DNA from: Billgrantia zhangzhouensis
GTDB lineage: Bacteria > Pseudomonadota > Gammaproteobacteria > Pseudomonadales > Halomonadaceae
Length of the DNA: 64,000 nt
Assembly (NCBI RefSeq): GCF_021404465.1
Contig: NZ_JABFTT010000007.1
Location: 180,800-244,799 of the forward strand
Direction: 5' to 3'
Shown here one piece after another: positions 28,040 through 37,448 of the stretch; the stretch's first letter is position 1; the number at the start of each line of letters is the position of its first letter. The notes below the pieces were generated by a model. That model saw only the letters and a list, made by a program, of their open reading frames with translations. It had not been told where the DNA came from and ran no database searches. The position numbers and the translations under genes are program-made.

Positions 28040-29137
28040 TCAGCTCACGGGCTCTGGCGCTCTCGATGGCTGCTTGACCCGCTCGGCGGGAAAACGATGC
28101 CAGCGGCGGGGCAGGGCGTAAAGGCGCGCGCCGCGGGTGAGCGCCAGCCGCTCGTAATTGGCATGGTTCACTGTGGCGAGCCAGGGTTCGCCCAGCCAGT
28201 CGGCTTCCAGCTCCACGCGCACCTCGGCACCCACCGGCGATATGGCCGCTACGGTGACCGGCAACTGAGCCTCGGGTGAGGGGCTCTCCGCCAGCTCCAG
28301 CTCATGGGATCGCAGCAGCAGCTCTTCGGGACCATCGGCCAAGTCCACTGCCAGGCGTGCATCGCCGCAGGTCAGCACACCATCGCGCACCGTGCCTTCG
28401 AGATGGTTGACGTCGCCCAGGAACTCGAACACGAAGCGGTTGGCCGGGTGGCGATAGAGTTTGTCTGGCGTGTCGATCTGCTCGATACGGCCATTGCTCA
28501 TCACCACCACGCGATCAGAGAGTTCCAGCGCCTCTTCCTGGTCATGAGTGACGAACAGGCTGGTGAAGTTGAGTTCGTCGTGCAGGTGGCGTAGCCAGCG
28601 GCGCAGCTCCTGGCGCACCTTGGCGTCGAGCGCGCCGAAGGGCTCGTCGAGCAGCAGCACGTCGGGGCGCAGGGCCAGGGCACGCGCCAGGGAGACGCGC
28701 TGTTGCTGACCGCCGGAGAGCTGGGCCGGGTAGCGCTGGGCCATATGTTCGAGCTTGACCATTTCCAGCAGGCGATGCACCCGGCTGCGGATCTCGCCGC
28801 TAGAGGGGCGCTGCTTGCGCGGCAGCACGGTGAGGCCGAAGGCCACGTTGTCGAACACCGTCATGTGACGGAACAGCGCGTAGTGCTGGAACACGAAGCC
28901 GATACGGCGATCACGCACGTGCAGGTGGGTCACGTCGCGCTCGCCGAACAGGATGCGCCCGCCGGGCTCGCGATCGGCCGTCTCCAGTCCGGCAATGATG
29001 CGCAGCAGGGTGGTCTTGCCGGAGCCCGAGGGGCCGAGCAGCCCCACCAGCTCGCCTTCGGTGATGTCCAGGTCGACCGGCTCCAGCGCCTGGGTCTTGC
29101 CGAAGTGCTTGCCGATATTTTGAAGGCGGATGCTCAT
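28040..29137 (-). CDS. cysA: Sulfate/thiosulfate ABC transporter ATP-binding protein
   Basis: Energises sulfate/thiosulfate uptake. The 365-residue protein carries [35 protein letters not shown] and [14 protein letters not shown], then a TOBE-type regulatory domain after about residue 240. GGGAGG lies 7 bases before the ATG at 29137, and this start overlaps the cysW stop by four bases; a slightly earlier in-frame start is disfavoured. Last gene of sbp-cysT-cysW-cysA. Confidence 0.95.
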   Translation of the reverse strand: MSIRLQNIGKHFGKTQALEPVDLDITEGELVGLLGPSGSGKTTLLRIIAGLETADREPGGRILFGERDVTHLHVRDRRIGFVFQHYALFRHMTVFDNVAFGLTVLPRKQRPSSGEIRSRVHRLLEMVKLEHMAQRYPAQLSGGQQQRVSLARALALRPDVLLLDEPFGALDAKVRQELRRWLRHLHDELNFTSLFVTHDQEEALELSDRVVVMSNGRIEQIDTPDKLYRHPANRFVFEFLGDVNHLEGTVRDGVLTCGDARLAVDLADGPEELLLRSHELELAESPSPEAQLPVTVAAISPVGAEVRVELEADWLGEPWLATVNHANYERLALTRGARLYALPRRWHRFPAERVKQPSRAPEPVS

Positions 29138-29961
29138 GCGTGAACCTCCCGGCGCGCGGCGCGCCATTCCAGGCTGGCCTTGGCGACCAGCGTGAGCAGG
29201 GCGATGAGGGCTAGCAGCGATGCGCTGGCGAAGGCGCCCACGGTGTTGTAGTCCTGATAGAGCTGCTCGAGGTGCAGCGGCAGGGTGTTGGTCTGTCCGC
29301 GAATGGCGCCGGAGACCACCGAGACGGCGCCGAACTCACCCACTGCCCTGGCGTTGGTCAGGATCACGCCGTAGAGCAGTGCCCAGCGGATGTTGGGCAG
29401 CGTCACCCGACGAAAGATGGTCCAGCCGGGGGCGCCAAGGGTCACGGCCGCCTCCTCCTCGCGAGAGCCCTGGGCCTGCATTAGCGGAATCAGCTCGCGG
29501 GCGACGAAGGGGCAGGTGACGAAGATGGTGACCAGCAGGATGCCGGGCCAGGCGAACATCAGTTGGATGTCGTAGCCGTCGAGCCAATTCCCGAGCCAGC
29601 CGTTGCGTCCGTAGAGCAGCAGGTAGACCAGGCCCGCCACCACCGGAGAGACAGCGAAGGGTATGTCGATCAGTGTCTGCAGGATGCGTCGTCCCGGGAA
29701 GCGGAAGCGGGTCACCAGCCAGGCCAGCGCCACGCCGAACACCAGACACACTGGAATCGTCAGCACGGCGATAAACAGCGTCAGTTGGATCGCTGCCAGC
29801 GTGTAGTGGTTGGTAACATTGGCCCAGAACACGTCGATACCCCGGGCGAAAGCCTGGGCGAAGATTGCCACGAGCGGCAGTAACAGGAACAGGGCCGCCA
29901 AGACAACTGCGGCGCTGATCAACAGGCGCCTGACGGCGGGAGCATCACCAATCCGTTGCAT
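29134..29961 (-). CDS. cysW: Sulfate ABC transporter permease CysW
   Basis: Inner-membrane permease, 275 residues, about six helices, with the conserved ATPase-contact segment [31 protein letters not shown]. The [16 protein letters not shown] motif is typical of CysW. It shares a TGATG junction with cysT and an ATGA junction with cysA, so translation is coupled throughout. Confidence 0.95.
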   Translation of the reverse strand: MQRIGDAPAVRRLLISAAVVLAALFLLLPLVAIFAQAFARGIDVFWANVTNHYTLAAIQLTLFIAVLTIPVCLVFGVALAWLVTRFRFPGRRILQTLIDIPFAVSPVVAGLVYLLLYGRNGWLGNWLDGYDIQLMFAWPGILLVTIFVTCPFVARELIPLMQAQGSREEEAAVTLGAPGWTIFRRVTLPNIRWALLYGVILTNARAVGEFGAVSVVSGAIRGQTNTLPLHLEQLYQDYNTVGAFASASLLALIALLTLVAKASLEWRAARREVHA

Positions 29962-30824
29962 CAGCCATGTCCTCCATGCAGGCGCTTGATGAAGCGGCCC
30001 TGCCAGATGTTGATGGCGAGCAGCAGGGCGAGCGAGGCGAACAGCACCACTGAGGCGATGGCCGAAGCGCCGGCATAGTCATACTCCTGCAACCGCACGA
30101 AGATCATCAGCGCGGTGATCTCGGTCTCGTAGGGCATGTTGCCGGCGATGAAGATGATCGCGCCGAACTCGCCCAGCGAGCGCACGAAGGCAAGCCCGGT
30201 GCCGGTCACCAGCGCCGGCCACAGGTGCGGCAGGACCACGCGGCGGAAGCCGGTGAAGTCCGAGGCGCCAAGCGTCAGCGCGGCCTCGTCCATCTCGTGG
30301 GGCATGTCCTCCAGCACTGGCTGTACCGTGCGCACCACGAAGGGAATGCTGGTGAAGGACATGGCCAGGGCGATGCCGACCCAGGTGTAGGCCACCTGCA
30401 GCCCCAGCGGCTCGAGCAGTTGCCCCATCCAGCCATTGCTGGAGTAGAGCGTGGCCAGGGTGATACCCGCCACCGCGGTGGGCAGGGCGAAGGGCAGGTC
30501 CATCAGTGCGTCGAGCAGACGCTTGCCGGGAAACTCGTAGCGTACCAGGACCCAGGCCAGCAGCAGGCCGAAGGCAGCGTTGACGATGGCTGCCACGGCA
30601 GCGGCGCCGATGGTGACCACATAGCTCGCCACCACCCGGTCGTTGGTGATGATCGCCCAGTACTCGGCCAGACTGAGTCCGGCCAGTTGTCCGAACAGTC
30701 CGGTCATGGGCAACAACAGCATCAGCGAGACGAAGGTCAGACTGATGCCTAGCGACAAACCGAAACCCGGCAGCACCCGCTTGGGGGTGCTGCCGAGGCC
30801 GATGGCTAAAGAACGAACGCTCAT
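29961..30824 (-). CDS. cysT: Sulfate ABC transporter permease CysT (CysU)
   Basis: Partner permease, 287 residues, six helices. DLPFALPTAVAGITLATLYSSNGWMG and MDEAALTLGASDFTGFRRVVLPHLWPALVTG are characteristic. It follows the binding-protein gene after 40 bases and overlaps cysW by one base. Confidence 0.95.
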   Translation of the reverse strand: MSVRSLAIGLGSTPKRVLPGFGLSLGISLTFVSLMLLLPMTGLFGQLAGLSLAEYWAIITNDRVVASYVVTIGAAAVAAIVNAAFGLLLAWVLVRYEFPGKRLLDALMDLPFALPTAVAGITLATLYSSNGWMGQLLEPLGLQVAYTWVGIALAMSFTSIPFVVRTVQPVLEDMPHEMDEAALTLGASDFTGFRRVVLPHLWPALVTGTGLAFVRSLGEFGAIIFIAGNMPYETEITALMIFVRLQEYDYAGASAIASVVLFASLALLLAINIWQGRFIKRLHGGHG

Positions 30825-30864
30825 GATGTCTCGCTTGCGTCGTGCACGTCAGGCGCTTTGGCCA

Positions 30865-31875
30865 TCAGCGACGCCGCTGCAGCTGGTCGAGTAGGCCGCC
30901 GCTGTCGAAGTGCGTTTCCATTGCCTCCTCCCAACTGCCGGCGATGTCCTCGACCAACAGCAGTTCGGTGTCGGGGAAGCGGTCGGCGAACTCCTCGACC
31001 ACTGCCTCGTGGTGTACGCGGTAGTTGAAACCGGCCAGCATGCGCTGGGCTTCTTCGCTGTAGAGGTAATCCAGGTAGGCCTGGGCCAGGTCCAGGTTGC
31101 CGTTGCGCTCGGCGTTGGGTTCGACCACGGCCACCGGGAACTCGGCCAGGATGCTCACAGGCGGCACGATCACTTCGTAGTCGTCCTCGCCGTACTCCTG
31201 GCGAATGTTGTTCACTTCGGACTCGAAGCTGATCAGCACGTCGCCGATGCCGCGCTCGATGAAGCTGGTCGTGGCGCCGCGGCCTCCGGTATCGAAGACT
31301 GCCACGTTACGCAGGAAGGTGCGCATGAAGTCGTGGATCTGCTCCTCGTCGCCGTCGAAGTGCTGGTCGGCAAAGCCCCAGGCGGCCAGATAGGTATAGC
31401 GGCCGTTACCGGAGGTCTTGGGGTTGGGGAAGACCATCTTGACGTCGTCGCGTACCAGGTCGTCCCAGCTTTCGATGCCCTTGGGATTGTCCTTGCGCAC
31501 AAGGAAGGCGGTGGTGGAGTAATAGGGCGAGGCGTTGTTCGGCAGTTGCTGTTGCCAGTCTTCTGCAACCAGGCCGGCATCGGCCAGTACCTGTACGTCG
31601 GTGACCTGGTTGTAAGTGACGACGTCGGCGCGCAGTCCCTGCAAGATCGCGCGGGCCTGGGCCGAGGAGCCACCATGGGATTGCTGGATGCCGATCTCTT
31701 CGCCGTGCTCCGACTGCCAGTGGTTGCGGAACTCGGGGTTGATCGCAGCGAACAGCTCGCGGGCGATGTCATAGGAGGAGTTGAGAATTTCGCGCTCGGC
31801 AGCCAGCGCCGGTGTCGCCAGGCCAATGCCCAGAGCAGTGGCAATCAGGGTGCGACGAAGGGTATGGAATCGCAT
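30865..31875 (-). CDS. sbp: Periplasmic sulfate-binding protein
   Basis: Binds sulfate in the periplasm and delivers it to CysTW. The 336-residue protein has a signal peptide (about residues 1-25, [16 protein letters not shown]) and the family segments [31 protein letters not shown] and LFVRK-like [11 protein letters not shown]. It could also be called CysP (thiosulfate-binding); the sequence does not separate these two. First gene of the operon. The 180 bases upstream toward rpe are AT-rich (about 31905-31985), as expected for a CysB-activated promoter; CysB is encoded at 51.8 kb. Confidence 0.92.
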   Translation of the reverse strand: MRFHTLRRTLIATALGIGLATPALAAEREILNSSYDIARELFAAINPEFRNHWQSEHGEEIGIQQSHGGSSAQARAILQGLRADVVTYNQVTDVQVLADAGLVAEDWQQQLPNNASPYYSTTAFLVRKDNPKGIESWDDLVRDDVKMVFPNPKTSGNGRYTYLAAWGFADQHFDGDEEQIHDFMRTFLRNVAVFDTGGRGATTSFIERGIGDVLISFESEVNNIRQEYGEDDYEVIVPPVSILAEFPVAVVEPNAERNGNLDLAQAYLDYLYSEEAQRMLAGFNYRVHHEAVVEEFADRFPDTELLLVEDIAGSWEEAMETHFDSGGLLDQLQRRR

Positions 31876-32055
31876 TCGATGTCTCCGACGAAGGGAACTT
31901 GGTTAGCAAGAGTAAGATTACAGATGTGGAATTACAATCCGTGTTTTTATTCTTTTTTTCTATAAGGCTAATGATGAAATACCTCTCCCGCTGCTCGAGG
32001 GACAGGCGGGTCTGGTAACATGGCGACTTCTATCCGTGCGATGACTGGTAACTCG

Positions 32056-32754
32056 ATGAACGACGCGAACCGCGACTTTCTGCTAGCCCCCTCCATACTC
32101 TCCGCCGACTTCGCCCGGCTGGGCGAGGAAGTGGATCAAGTCCTGGCCGCCGGGGCAGATATTGTCCACTTCGACGTCATGGACAACCACTACGTGCCCA
32201 ACCTGACCATCGGACCGATGGTCTGCCAGGCGCTACGCAAGCATGGTGTCACCGCACCGATCGATGCCCATCTGATGGTCAAGCCGGTAGATCGGCTGAT
32301 CGGTGATTTCATCGAGGCGGGAGCCACCTACATCACCTTCCATCCAGAGGCGTCCGAACACGTCGACCGCTCCCTGCAGCTGATCCGCAGCGGCGGCTGC
32401 AAGGCTGGGTTGGTATTCAACCCGGCAACGCCCTTGTCCTATCTCGACTACGTCATGGACAAGGTCGACATGATATTGCTGATGAGCGTCAACCCCGGGT
32501 TCGGTGGGCAAGCCTTCATTCCGGGAACGCTGGACAAGCTGCGCGAAGCCCGTCGCCGTATCGACGCCTCGGGATACGAGATTCGCCTCGAGATCGACGG
32601 CGGGGTAAAGGTCGACAACATCGCCGAGATCGCGCGTGCCGGCGCCGATACCTTCGTTGCCGGCTCGGCGGTGTTCAATGCTGGCCGCGACAGCGACCCG
32701 AATCGCTACGACAGCGTCATTCGCGCATTTCGCGAGCAACTGGCGACGGTATAG
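32056..32754 (+). CDS. rpe: Ribulose-phosphate 3-epimerase
   Basis: Interconverts ribulose 5-phosphate and xylulose 5-phosphate in the pentose phosphate pathway. TIM-barrel enzyme of 232 residues with [30 protein letters not shown] and [14 protein letters not shown]. In-frame ATGs at 32020 and 32041 would add up to 12 residues; 32056 gives the usual family N-terminus. It heads a rpe-(GIY-YIG)-gph-trpE run. Confidence 0.95.
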   Translation: MNDANRDFLLAPSILSADFARLGEEVDQVLAAGADIVHFDVMDNHYVPNLTIGPMVCQALRKHGVTAPIDAHLMVKPVDRLIGDFIEAGATYITFHPEASEHVDRSLQLIRSGGCKAGLVFNPATPLSYLDYVMDKVDMILLMSVNPGFGGQAFIPGTLDKLREARRRIDASGYEIRLEIDGGVKVDNIAEIARAGADTFVAGSAVFNAGRDSDPNRYDSVIRAFREQLATV

Positions 32755-32764
32755 TCGGCGAGCG

Positions 32765-33031
32765 ATGAAAAATCCGTCGCCTTTGTGGTACCTCTACATG
32801 GTCGAAACCCGGCAAGGGGTGCTCTATACCGGCATCACCACCGATGTCGAGCGGCGCCTGGCGCAGCATGAGACTGGGCGGGGGGCCAAGGCCCTGCGTG
32901 GGCGCGGGCCACTGGCGCTGGTTCATCATGAGCCGGTGGGCAGCCACGGCGAAGCGCTGCGGCTAGAGGCTGAGGTCAAGCGCCTCTCGGCAGCGCGCAA
33001 AAGGATCTGGTTGAAAGATCGGCAGGGCTAA
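32765..33031 (+). CDS. GIY-YIG nuclease-domain protein (UPF0213/YhbQ-like)
   Basis: Single-domain protein of 88 residues. The GIY-YIG motif appears as LYMVET...[23 protein letters not shown]. The length and lack of other domains match the YhbQ/UPF0213 group, which has DNA-cleavage activity in some members but no settled role. It lies 10 bases after rpe and 11 bases before gph, so it is likely cotranscribed. Confidence 0.88.
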   Translation: MKNPSPLWYLYMVETRQGVLYTGITTDVERRLAQHETGRGAKALRGRGPLALVHHEPVGSHGEALRLEAEVKRLSAARKRIWLKDRQG

Positions 33032-33042
33032 GAGGAGTCACC

Positions 33043-33708
33043 ATGCACCCCATCCTGAACGACATCCGTCTGATCAGCTTCGATCTGGACGGTACCCTGG
33101 TCGACTCGGTACCCGACTTGGCCGTGGCCGTGGATGCCAGCCTGGAACGGCTCGGGCTGCCGGCGGCCGGTGAAGCGCGGGTTCGCGATTGGGTGGGAAA
33201 CGGCTCGTTGAAGCTGATGGAGCGAGCGCTGACCTGTGCTCGGCACGGCTCTCCCGACGAGGCACTGCTGGCTCGCGCCCATGAGGTATTTCTCGAATGC
33301 TACGGCCGTGACCCCGGCTCGCGCACACGACTCTATCCCGGCGTGCGCGAAGCGCTGGATGGACTGCGTGGCGGCGGCTGGGTCCTGACGCTGGTCACCA
33401 ACAAGCCGTTCGCCTTCATCCAGCCGATCCTGGCGCAGTTCGGGCTCGAAGCACATTTCGCCTTGTGCCTGGGGGGCGACAGCCTGCCGCAGAAGAAGCC
33501 CGATCCGGCCCCGCTGCTGCATGTGGCTGCTCACTTCGGCCTGCCGCCGTCGGCCTGCCTAATGGTGGGCGACTCCCGCCACGACGTTGCTGCCGGCCGG
33601 GCCGCCGGCTTCCGTACTCTGGCCGTTCCCTATGGCTATAACCACGGCGAACCAGTGCGCGACAGCCGCCCGGATGCGCTGGTTGATTCACTGGCGGAAC
33701 TCGTTTAG
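33043..33708 (+). CDS. gph: Phosphoglycolate phosphatase
   Basis: HAD-superfamily phosphatase that removes phosphate from 2-phosphoglycolate formed during DNA repair. The 221-residue product has the nucleophile motif DLDGTLVD (Asp14, Asp16), TNKPFAFI with the second motif, KKPDPAPLL with the lysine, and MVGDSRHDV. GAGGAG is placed 6-7 bases before the ATG. rpe-gph clustering is common in gammaproteobacteria. Confidence 0.93.
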   Translation: MHPILNDIRLISFDLDGTLVDSVPDLAVAVDASLERLGLPAAGEARVRDWVGNGSLKLMERALTCARHGSPDEALLARAHEVFLECYGRDPGSRTRLYPGVREALDGLRGGGWVLTLVTNKPFAFIQPILAQFGLEAHFALCLGGDSLPQKKPDPAPLLHVAAHFGLPPSACLMVGDSRHDVAAGRAAGFRTLAVPYGYNHGEPVRDSRPDALVDSLAELV

Positions 33709-33775
33709 GGTAATTTTCGGTCTTTATCAATGACCTTGGAATCCTTCCGTTTGCCTCCTGCGGGGAAACGCTTCG

Positions 33776-33883
33776 ATGGACAGCATGATGCTGCATGACG
33801 ACTCCTCTGCCCGTGGCTGCCTTCGCTCGGCCGCCACCCTGACGGTGCCACTTTCTGCCCAGCCCCCCGGCTGGCGATGGTGA
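33776..33883 (+). CDS. Putative trpE leader peptide (35 codons ending in Trp-Arg-Trp)
   Basis: Short frame from ATG 33776 to TGA 33881-33883, whose last codons read Pro-Gly-Trp-Arg-Trp-stop. Trp codons at 33872 and 33878 sit just before the stop, as in attenuation leaders. The mRNA can fold GGCGATG (33873-33879) with CATCGCC (33896-33902), or GGTGAA (33879-33884) with TTCACC (33907-33912); the two pairings exclude each other and the first includes the Trp codons. A T-rich stretch (TTGTTTT, 33926-33932) follows, but I see no clean terminator stem directly before it. The start codon is uncertain; ATGs at 33785 and 33788 are in frame. Confidence 0.5.
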   Translation: MDSMMLHDDSSARGCLRSAATLTVPLSAQPPGWRW

Positions 33884-33945
33884 AGCTTGCCGAAGCATCG
33901 CCCTGATTCACCTACCGTCACCGTCTTGTTTTCGAGGGCCTGGTC

Positions 33946-35433
33946 ATGATGACTCCCGAACGTTTCCGTGCGCTGGTTGACGCCGGCTACAACCGCATTC
34001 CGGTCACCCGCGAGGTGTTGGCCGATCTCGACACGCCCCTGTCGACTTACCTGAAGTTGGCCGACGAACCCTGGACCTTCCTGCTCGAATCGGTACAGGG
34101 CGGCGAAAAGTGGGGGCGCTACTCGATCATTGGCCTGCCGTGCCAGGAGCGTATCGAAGTGCGTGGTTTCACCGTCAGCCACGTGCGGCAGGGTGAGTGG
34201 ATCGAACGTTTGGAGGTGGAGGATCCACTGGCCTGGATCGAGCAGTTCCAGGCGCGTTTCCGCGTGCCCAACCTCGATGACCAGCCGCGTTTCGATGGTG
34301 GCCTGGTGGGTTATTTCGGCTACGACACCATCCGTTACATCGAACCGCGTCTCAGGGGCGTCGAAAAGCCCGATCCGCTCGGTGTGCCGGATATCTTGCT
34401 GATGGTCTGCGACGAGTTGGTGGTGTTCGATAACCTCTCAGGCCGGCTGACGCTATGGACCCATGCCGACCCCGCCGCTCCGGATGCCTTTGCCACGGCG
34501 GTGGCGCGCCTCGAGAGCCTGGAGCGGCGCCTGCGCAGCGCGGGCGTCCAGGCCGCGAGCCCTGGCACCGGACGCAGTGCGGTGGAGGAGGGGCACTTCA
34601 CCTCGGGTTTCACCGAGGCCGGTTTCAAGGCGGCGGTGGAAAAGATCAAGGAGTATGTGCTGGCTGGCGACGTCATGCAGTGCGTGCCTTCGCAGCGCAT
34701 GTCGATCCCCTACCAGGCCTCGCCACTCGACCTGTACCGCGCCCTGCGCAGCCTCAATCCCTCGCCCTACATGTTCTTCTTCAACCTGGACGATCACCAT
34801 GTGGTGGGCTCGTCTCCCGAGATTCTCACGCGATTGGAGGATGGCGAGGTCACCGTGCGACCGATCGCCGGTACCCGGGTGCGCGGCAAGACCGAGGAAG
34901 AGGATCGAGCGCTCGAGGCTGAGCTTCTGGCCGACCCCAAGGAGATCGCCGAACACCTCATGCTGATCGACCTGGGGCGTAACGACGTGGGCCGTATCAG
35001 CGAGACGGGGTCGGTGCAGGTGACCGACCAGATGGCCGTCGAGCGTTACTCCCACGTGATGCACATCGTCTCCAACGTCACCGGAAAGCTGAAACCGGGG
35101 CTAAGTGCCATGGATGTGCTTCGTGCCACTTTTCCGGCGGGCACGCTTTCCGGTGCGCCGAAAATTCGCGCGCTGGAAATCATCGACGAGCTGGAACCGG
35201 TCAAGCGAGGCATCTATTCCGGCGCAGTAGGCTACCTGTCGTGGCACGGCAACATGGACACTGCCATCGCCATTCGCACCGCGGTAATAAAGGATGGGGA
35301 GCTGCACGTGCAGGCGGGAGCCGGTGTGGTCGCCGATTCCGTGCCCGAGCTCGAGTGGCAGGAGACCCTCAACAAGGGGCGTGCCATCTTCCGTGCCGTG
35401 GCGATGGCCGAGAAGGGGCTGGATAACCTCTAG
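33946..35433 (+). CDS. trpE: Anthranilate synthase component I
   Basis: Converts chorismate plus ammonia to anthranilate, first step of tryptophan synthesis, with TrpG supplying ammonia. The 495-residue protein has an N-terminal part with the feedback-inhibition region [15 protein letters not shown] and the C-terminal chorismate-binding domain with [15 protein letters not shown] and [13 protein letters not shown]. Alanine in PIAGT distinguishes it from PabB, which has lysine. Two adjacent ATGs (33946, 33949) could start it. A Trp-rich leader precedes it. trpG is 1.4 kb downstream, separated by a gene on the other strand. Confidence 0.96.
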   Translation: MMTPERFRALVDAGYNRIPVTREVLADLDTPLSTYLKLADEPWTFLLESVQGGEKWGRYSIIGLPCQERIEVRGFTVSHVRQGEWIERLEVEDPLAWIEQFQARFRVPNLDDQPRFDGGLVGYFGYDTIRYIEPRLRGVEKPDPLGVPDILLMVCDELVVFDNLSGRLTLWTHADPAAPDAFATAVARLESLERRLRSAGVQAASPGTGRSAVEEGHFTSGFTEAGFKAAVEKIKEYVLAGDVMQCVPSQRMSIPYQASPLDLYRALRSLNPSPYMFFFNLDDHHVVGSSPEILTRLEDGEVTVRPIAGTRVRGKTEEEDRALEAELLADPKEIAEHLMLIDLGRNDVGRISETGSVQVTDQMAVERYSHVMHIVSNVTGKLKPGLSAMDVLRATFPAGTLSGAPKIRALEIIDELEPVKRGIYSGAVGYLSWHGNMDTAIAIRTAVIKDGELHVQAGAGVVADSVPELEWQETLNKGRAIFRAVAMAEKGLDNL

Positions 35434-35519
35434 ACGACTTCGGCCGCTGGCATGTCCATGGTGCGGGCGGCCGCTCTCTCAACGAAGGTAAACCCGGCTC
35501 ATCGAGACGAGGTGAGTAC

Positions 35520-36488
35520 TCACTCGCTCACGCTGGCGCCTTCCGTTTCCTGCTCGACATCCTCCGCACTGTCTTCACTCTCTTCCTGAATCAGGGCGTT
35601 GCGAATCAGGTTGGCATTGTGGCGCATCATGGCTACGTAGTTGGAGGCCTCGCCGTCGGATTCGCTGAGCGAGTCGACGTAGAGCGGGCCGGCAACCGGT
35701 ACGCCGGTATCGGTGGCGATGCTGCGAATGTAGCGGTCCGACAGGGTGCTTTCCCAGAACAGGGCGCCGGGTCGGGTCTCGTCGATCAGGTCGACAATGC
35801 GCATGATCTGCTGGGGTGAGCCTTCGGTCTCGGCATTGCTGCCCCAAACGCCATCATGGCGAAAGCCGTAGGCCTCGGCGAAATAAACGAAGGCTGCCTC
35901 GGTGGTGATCAGGATTCGCTGCTCCTTGGGGATCTGCACCAGGATTTCCCCCACTTCCTCATGCAGTGCTGCCAGCTTCTCCTTGGCGGCATCGGCTCTT
36001 GCCTGGAAGTTGTCGGCGGCCTGGGGATGGAGTTCCGCCAGGTGATCGGCGATCACTTGCATGTAGTCTGCTACCGCGCGTGGGTCCATCCATAGGTGGG
36101 GATCGGGCTCGCCAGTATATTCACCGGTGACGATCGGCTGTGTCGGGTATTCCGTGGCTTCGGCAACCGGTATCAGTGGGGCCCGGTTGCCTACGGTGGC
36201 GTAGACCTGGCGCATCCACTGCTCGAGCTGGTAACCGTTGTAGAAGACGACATCGACATCTTCCAGGGCAATGAAGTTATCCGGGGTCAGCTCCCATTCG
36301 TGCACTTCGGCCCCGGCAGGGGTCAAGACAACCAGTTCGATATCGTTACCGCCAACCTGATTGACCAGATCGCCAAGGAGGGAAAAGCTGGCGACCACTT
36401 TGGGATTGGCCGCTGCAGCCGTGACGCCGCCAACCATGGCAGCGAGAGGCAAGGCCAGCCAGAAACAGGCTCGGCGGGTATAGCGCAT
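35520..36488 (-). CDS. Metal ABC transporter substrate-binding protein (ZnuA/MntC/TroA type), orphan
   Basis: Periplasmic protein of 322 residues with a signal peptide (about 1-28, ACFWLALPLAAMVGGVTAAAA). It is a cluster A-I metal-binding fold with conserved metal ligands in AEVHEWELTPDN, EPDPHLWMDPRAV and TTEAAFVYFAEAYGF. The tail (last ~20 residues) is unusually acidic. AAGGAG 8 bases before the ATG at 36488 decides the start. No permease or ATPase gene is nearby, which is odd for this family. It lies between trpE and trpG on the opposite strand. Whether it binds Zn or Mn/Fe cannot be told from sequence alone. Confidence 0.87.
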   Translation of the reverse strand: MRYTRRACFWLALPLAAMVGGVTAAAANPKVVASFSLLGDLVNQVGGNDIELVVLTPAGAEVHEWELTPDNFIALEDVDVVFYNGYQLEQWMRQVYATVGNRAPLIPVAEATEYPTQPIVTGEYTGEPDPHLWMDPRAVADYMQVIADHLAELHPQAADNFQARADAAKEKLAALHEEVGEILVQIPKEQRILITTEAAFVYFAEAYGFRHDGVWGSNAETEGSPQQIMRIVDLIDETRPGALFWESTLSDRYIRSIATDTGVPVAGPLYVDSLSESDGEASNYVAMMRHNANLIRNALIQEESEDSAEDVEQETEGASVSE

Positions 36489-36623
36489 CGTCAATCTCCT
36501 TTTTGCGGTAGCGCATGTGCCCCGATGATAGAGATTGGGAAGAACGCTGGCCAGCAAAGGCGGGCGTCGCTTCCCGTTCGCGCATGTCGGTTCGCTCACG
36601 GTACGGCTTGCCGCTATCTTGCG

Positions 36624-36653
36624 TTGACAGCCCGGCCGCCACGACGGCACTAT
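36624..36653 (+). promoter_or_regulatory. Probable trpGDC promoter
   Basis: A consensus -35 TTGACA at 36624-36629 is followed 18 bases later by CACTAT (36648-36653), a 3/6 match to the -10. The expected transcription start would fall very near the leader-peptide ATG at 36660, so either the leader is almost leaderless or the real -10 lies elsewhere. Confidence 0.4.
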
Positions 36654-36659
36654 TGCGTC

Positions 36660-36710
36660 ATGAACGCAAACGCCTACATGCCGAACATGATCCAGTGGTG
36701 GCGCTCCTGA
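36660..36710 (+). CDS. trp leader peptide (MNANAYMPNMIQWWRS)
   Basis: Sixteen-codon ORF with tandem Trp codons (TGGTGG at 36696-36701... within the QWW triplet) two codons before the end. It lies 128 bases upstream of trpG and is followed by a T-tailed hairpin, the classic layout of ribosome-mediated attenuation. P. putida is known to control trpGDC this way. When Trp-tRNA is scarce the ribosome should stall on the two Trp codons and favour antitermination. Confidence 0.85.
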   Translation: MNANAYMPNMIQWWRS

Positions 36711-36743
36711 GCGAGGGGCGGCACGCTGACGACTGAAGAAAAC

Positions 36744-36766
36744 GCCGCCGTCGGGGCGGCTTTTTT
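36744..36766 (+). terminator. trpGDC attenuator terminator
   Basis: GCCGCC (36744-36749) pairs with GGCGGC (36755-36760) around a 5-base loop, followed by TTTTTT. The GGGGCGGC just after the leader stop (about 36715-36722) can pair with the same GCCGCC arm and would form the competing antiterminator. Confidence 0.85.
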
Positions 36767-36837
36767 GTGTCCGAAGCAGGCCCTGCGCGGCTGGCGAGCC
36801 TTATGAACATTGCAAAGATGGAACGGGACCTTACGCC

Positions 36838-37422
36838 ATGTCCGTGCTGATGATCGATAACTATGACAGCTTTACCTTCAATGTGGTGCAGTATTTGGGG
36901 GAGCTGGGGGCCGAGGTGGCGACCTATCGCAACGATGCCATCACGCTGGAGCAGATCGAAGCGCTGGCGCCGAGCCACTTGGTGATCTCACCGGGACCCT
37001 GCACTCCCAACGAGGCGGGCATTTCACTTTCCGCCATCGAGCATTTTGCCGGGCGCCTGCCGATCCTTGGCATCTGCCTGGGACATCAGGCCATCGGCCA
37101 GGTCTATGGCGGCGAGGTGGTGCGCGCGCCCCAGGTGATGCATGGCAAGACCTCGCGGATCCGCCATACCGGGCAGGGCGTCTTCGCCGGCCTCGAGGAC
37201 CCGCTCGAGGTTACCCGTTACCACTCCCTGGTGGTGGAGGCCGAGACCTTGCCCAGCTGCCTCGAGGTTACCGCCTGGACCGATGAGGACGACGTGACGC
37301 CTGGCTTGATCATGGGCCTGCGTCACCGCGAGCTGGACATCGAGGGCGTGCAGTTCCATCCAGAATCGATCCTGACCCGTCAGGGGCACGAGCTGCTGGC
37401 CAATTTCCTGAAGCGCCGCTGA
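36838..37422 (+). CDS. trpG: Anthranilate synthase component II (glutamine amidotransferase)
   Basis: Class I glutamine amidotransferase that feeds ammonia to TrpE. The 194-residue protein has LGICLGHQ with nucleophile Cys80 and the His-Glu pair in [10 protein letters not shown] near residues 171-175. It may also serve PabB (54 kb) if no separate pabA exists, as in some bacteria; I cannot tell from this window. First gene of trpGDC behind an attenuator. Confidence 0.95.
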   Translation: MSVLMIDNYDSFTFNVVQYLGELGAEVATYRNDAITLEQIEALAPSHLVISPGPCTPNEAGISLSAIEHFAGRLPILGICLGHQAIGQVYGGEVVRAPQVMHGKTSRIRHTGQGVFAGLEDPLEVTRYHSLVVEAETLPSCLEVTAWTDEDDVTPGLIMGLRHRELDIEGVQFHPESILTRQGHELLANFLKRR

Positions 37423-37448
37423 ACCGCAAGAAAGAGGAGTTCCTGTCC

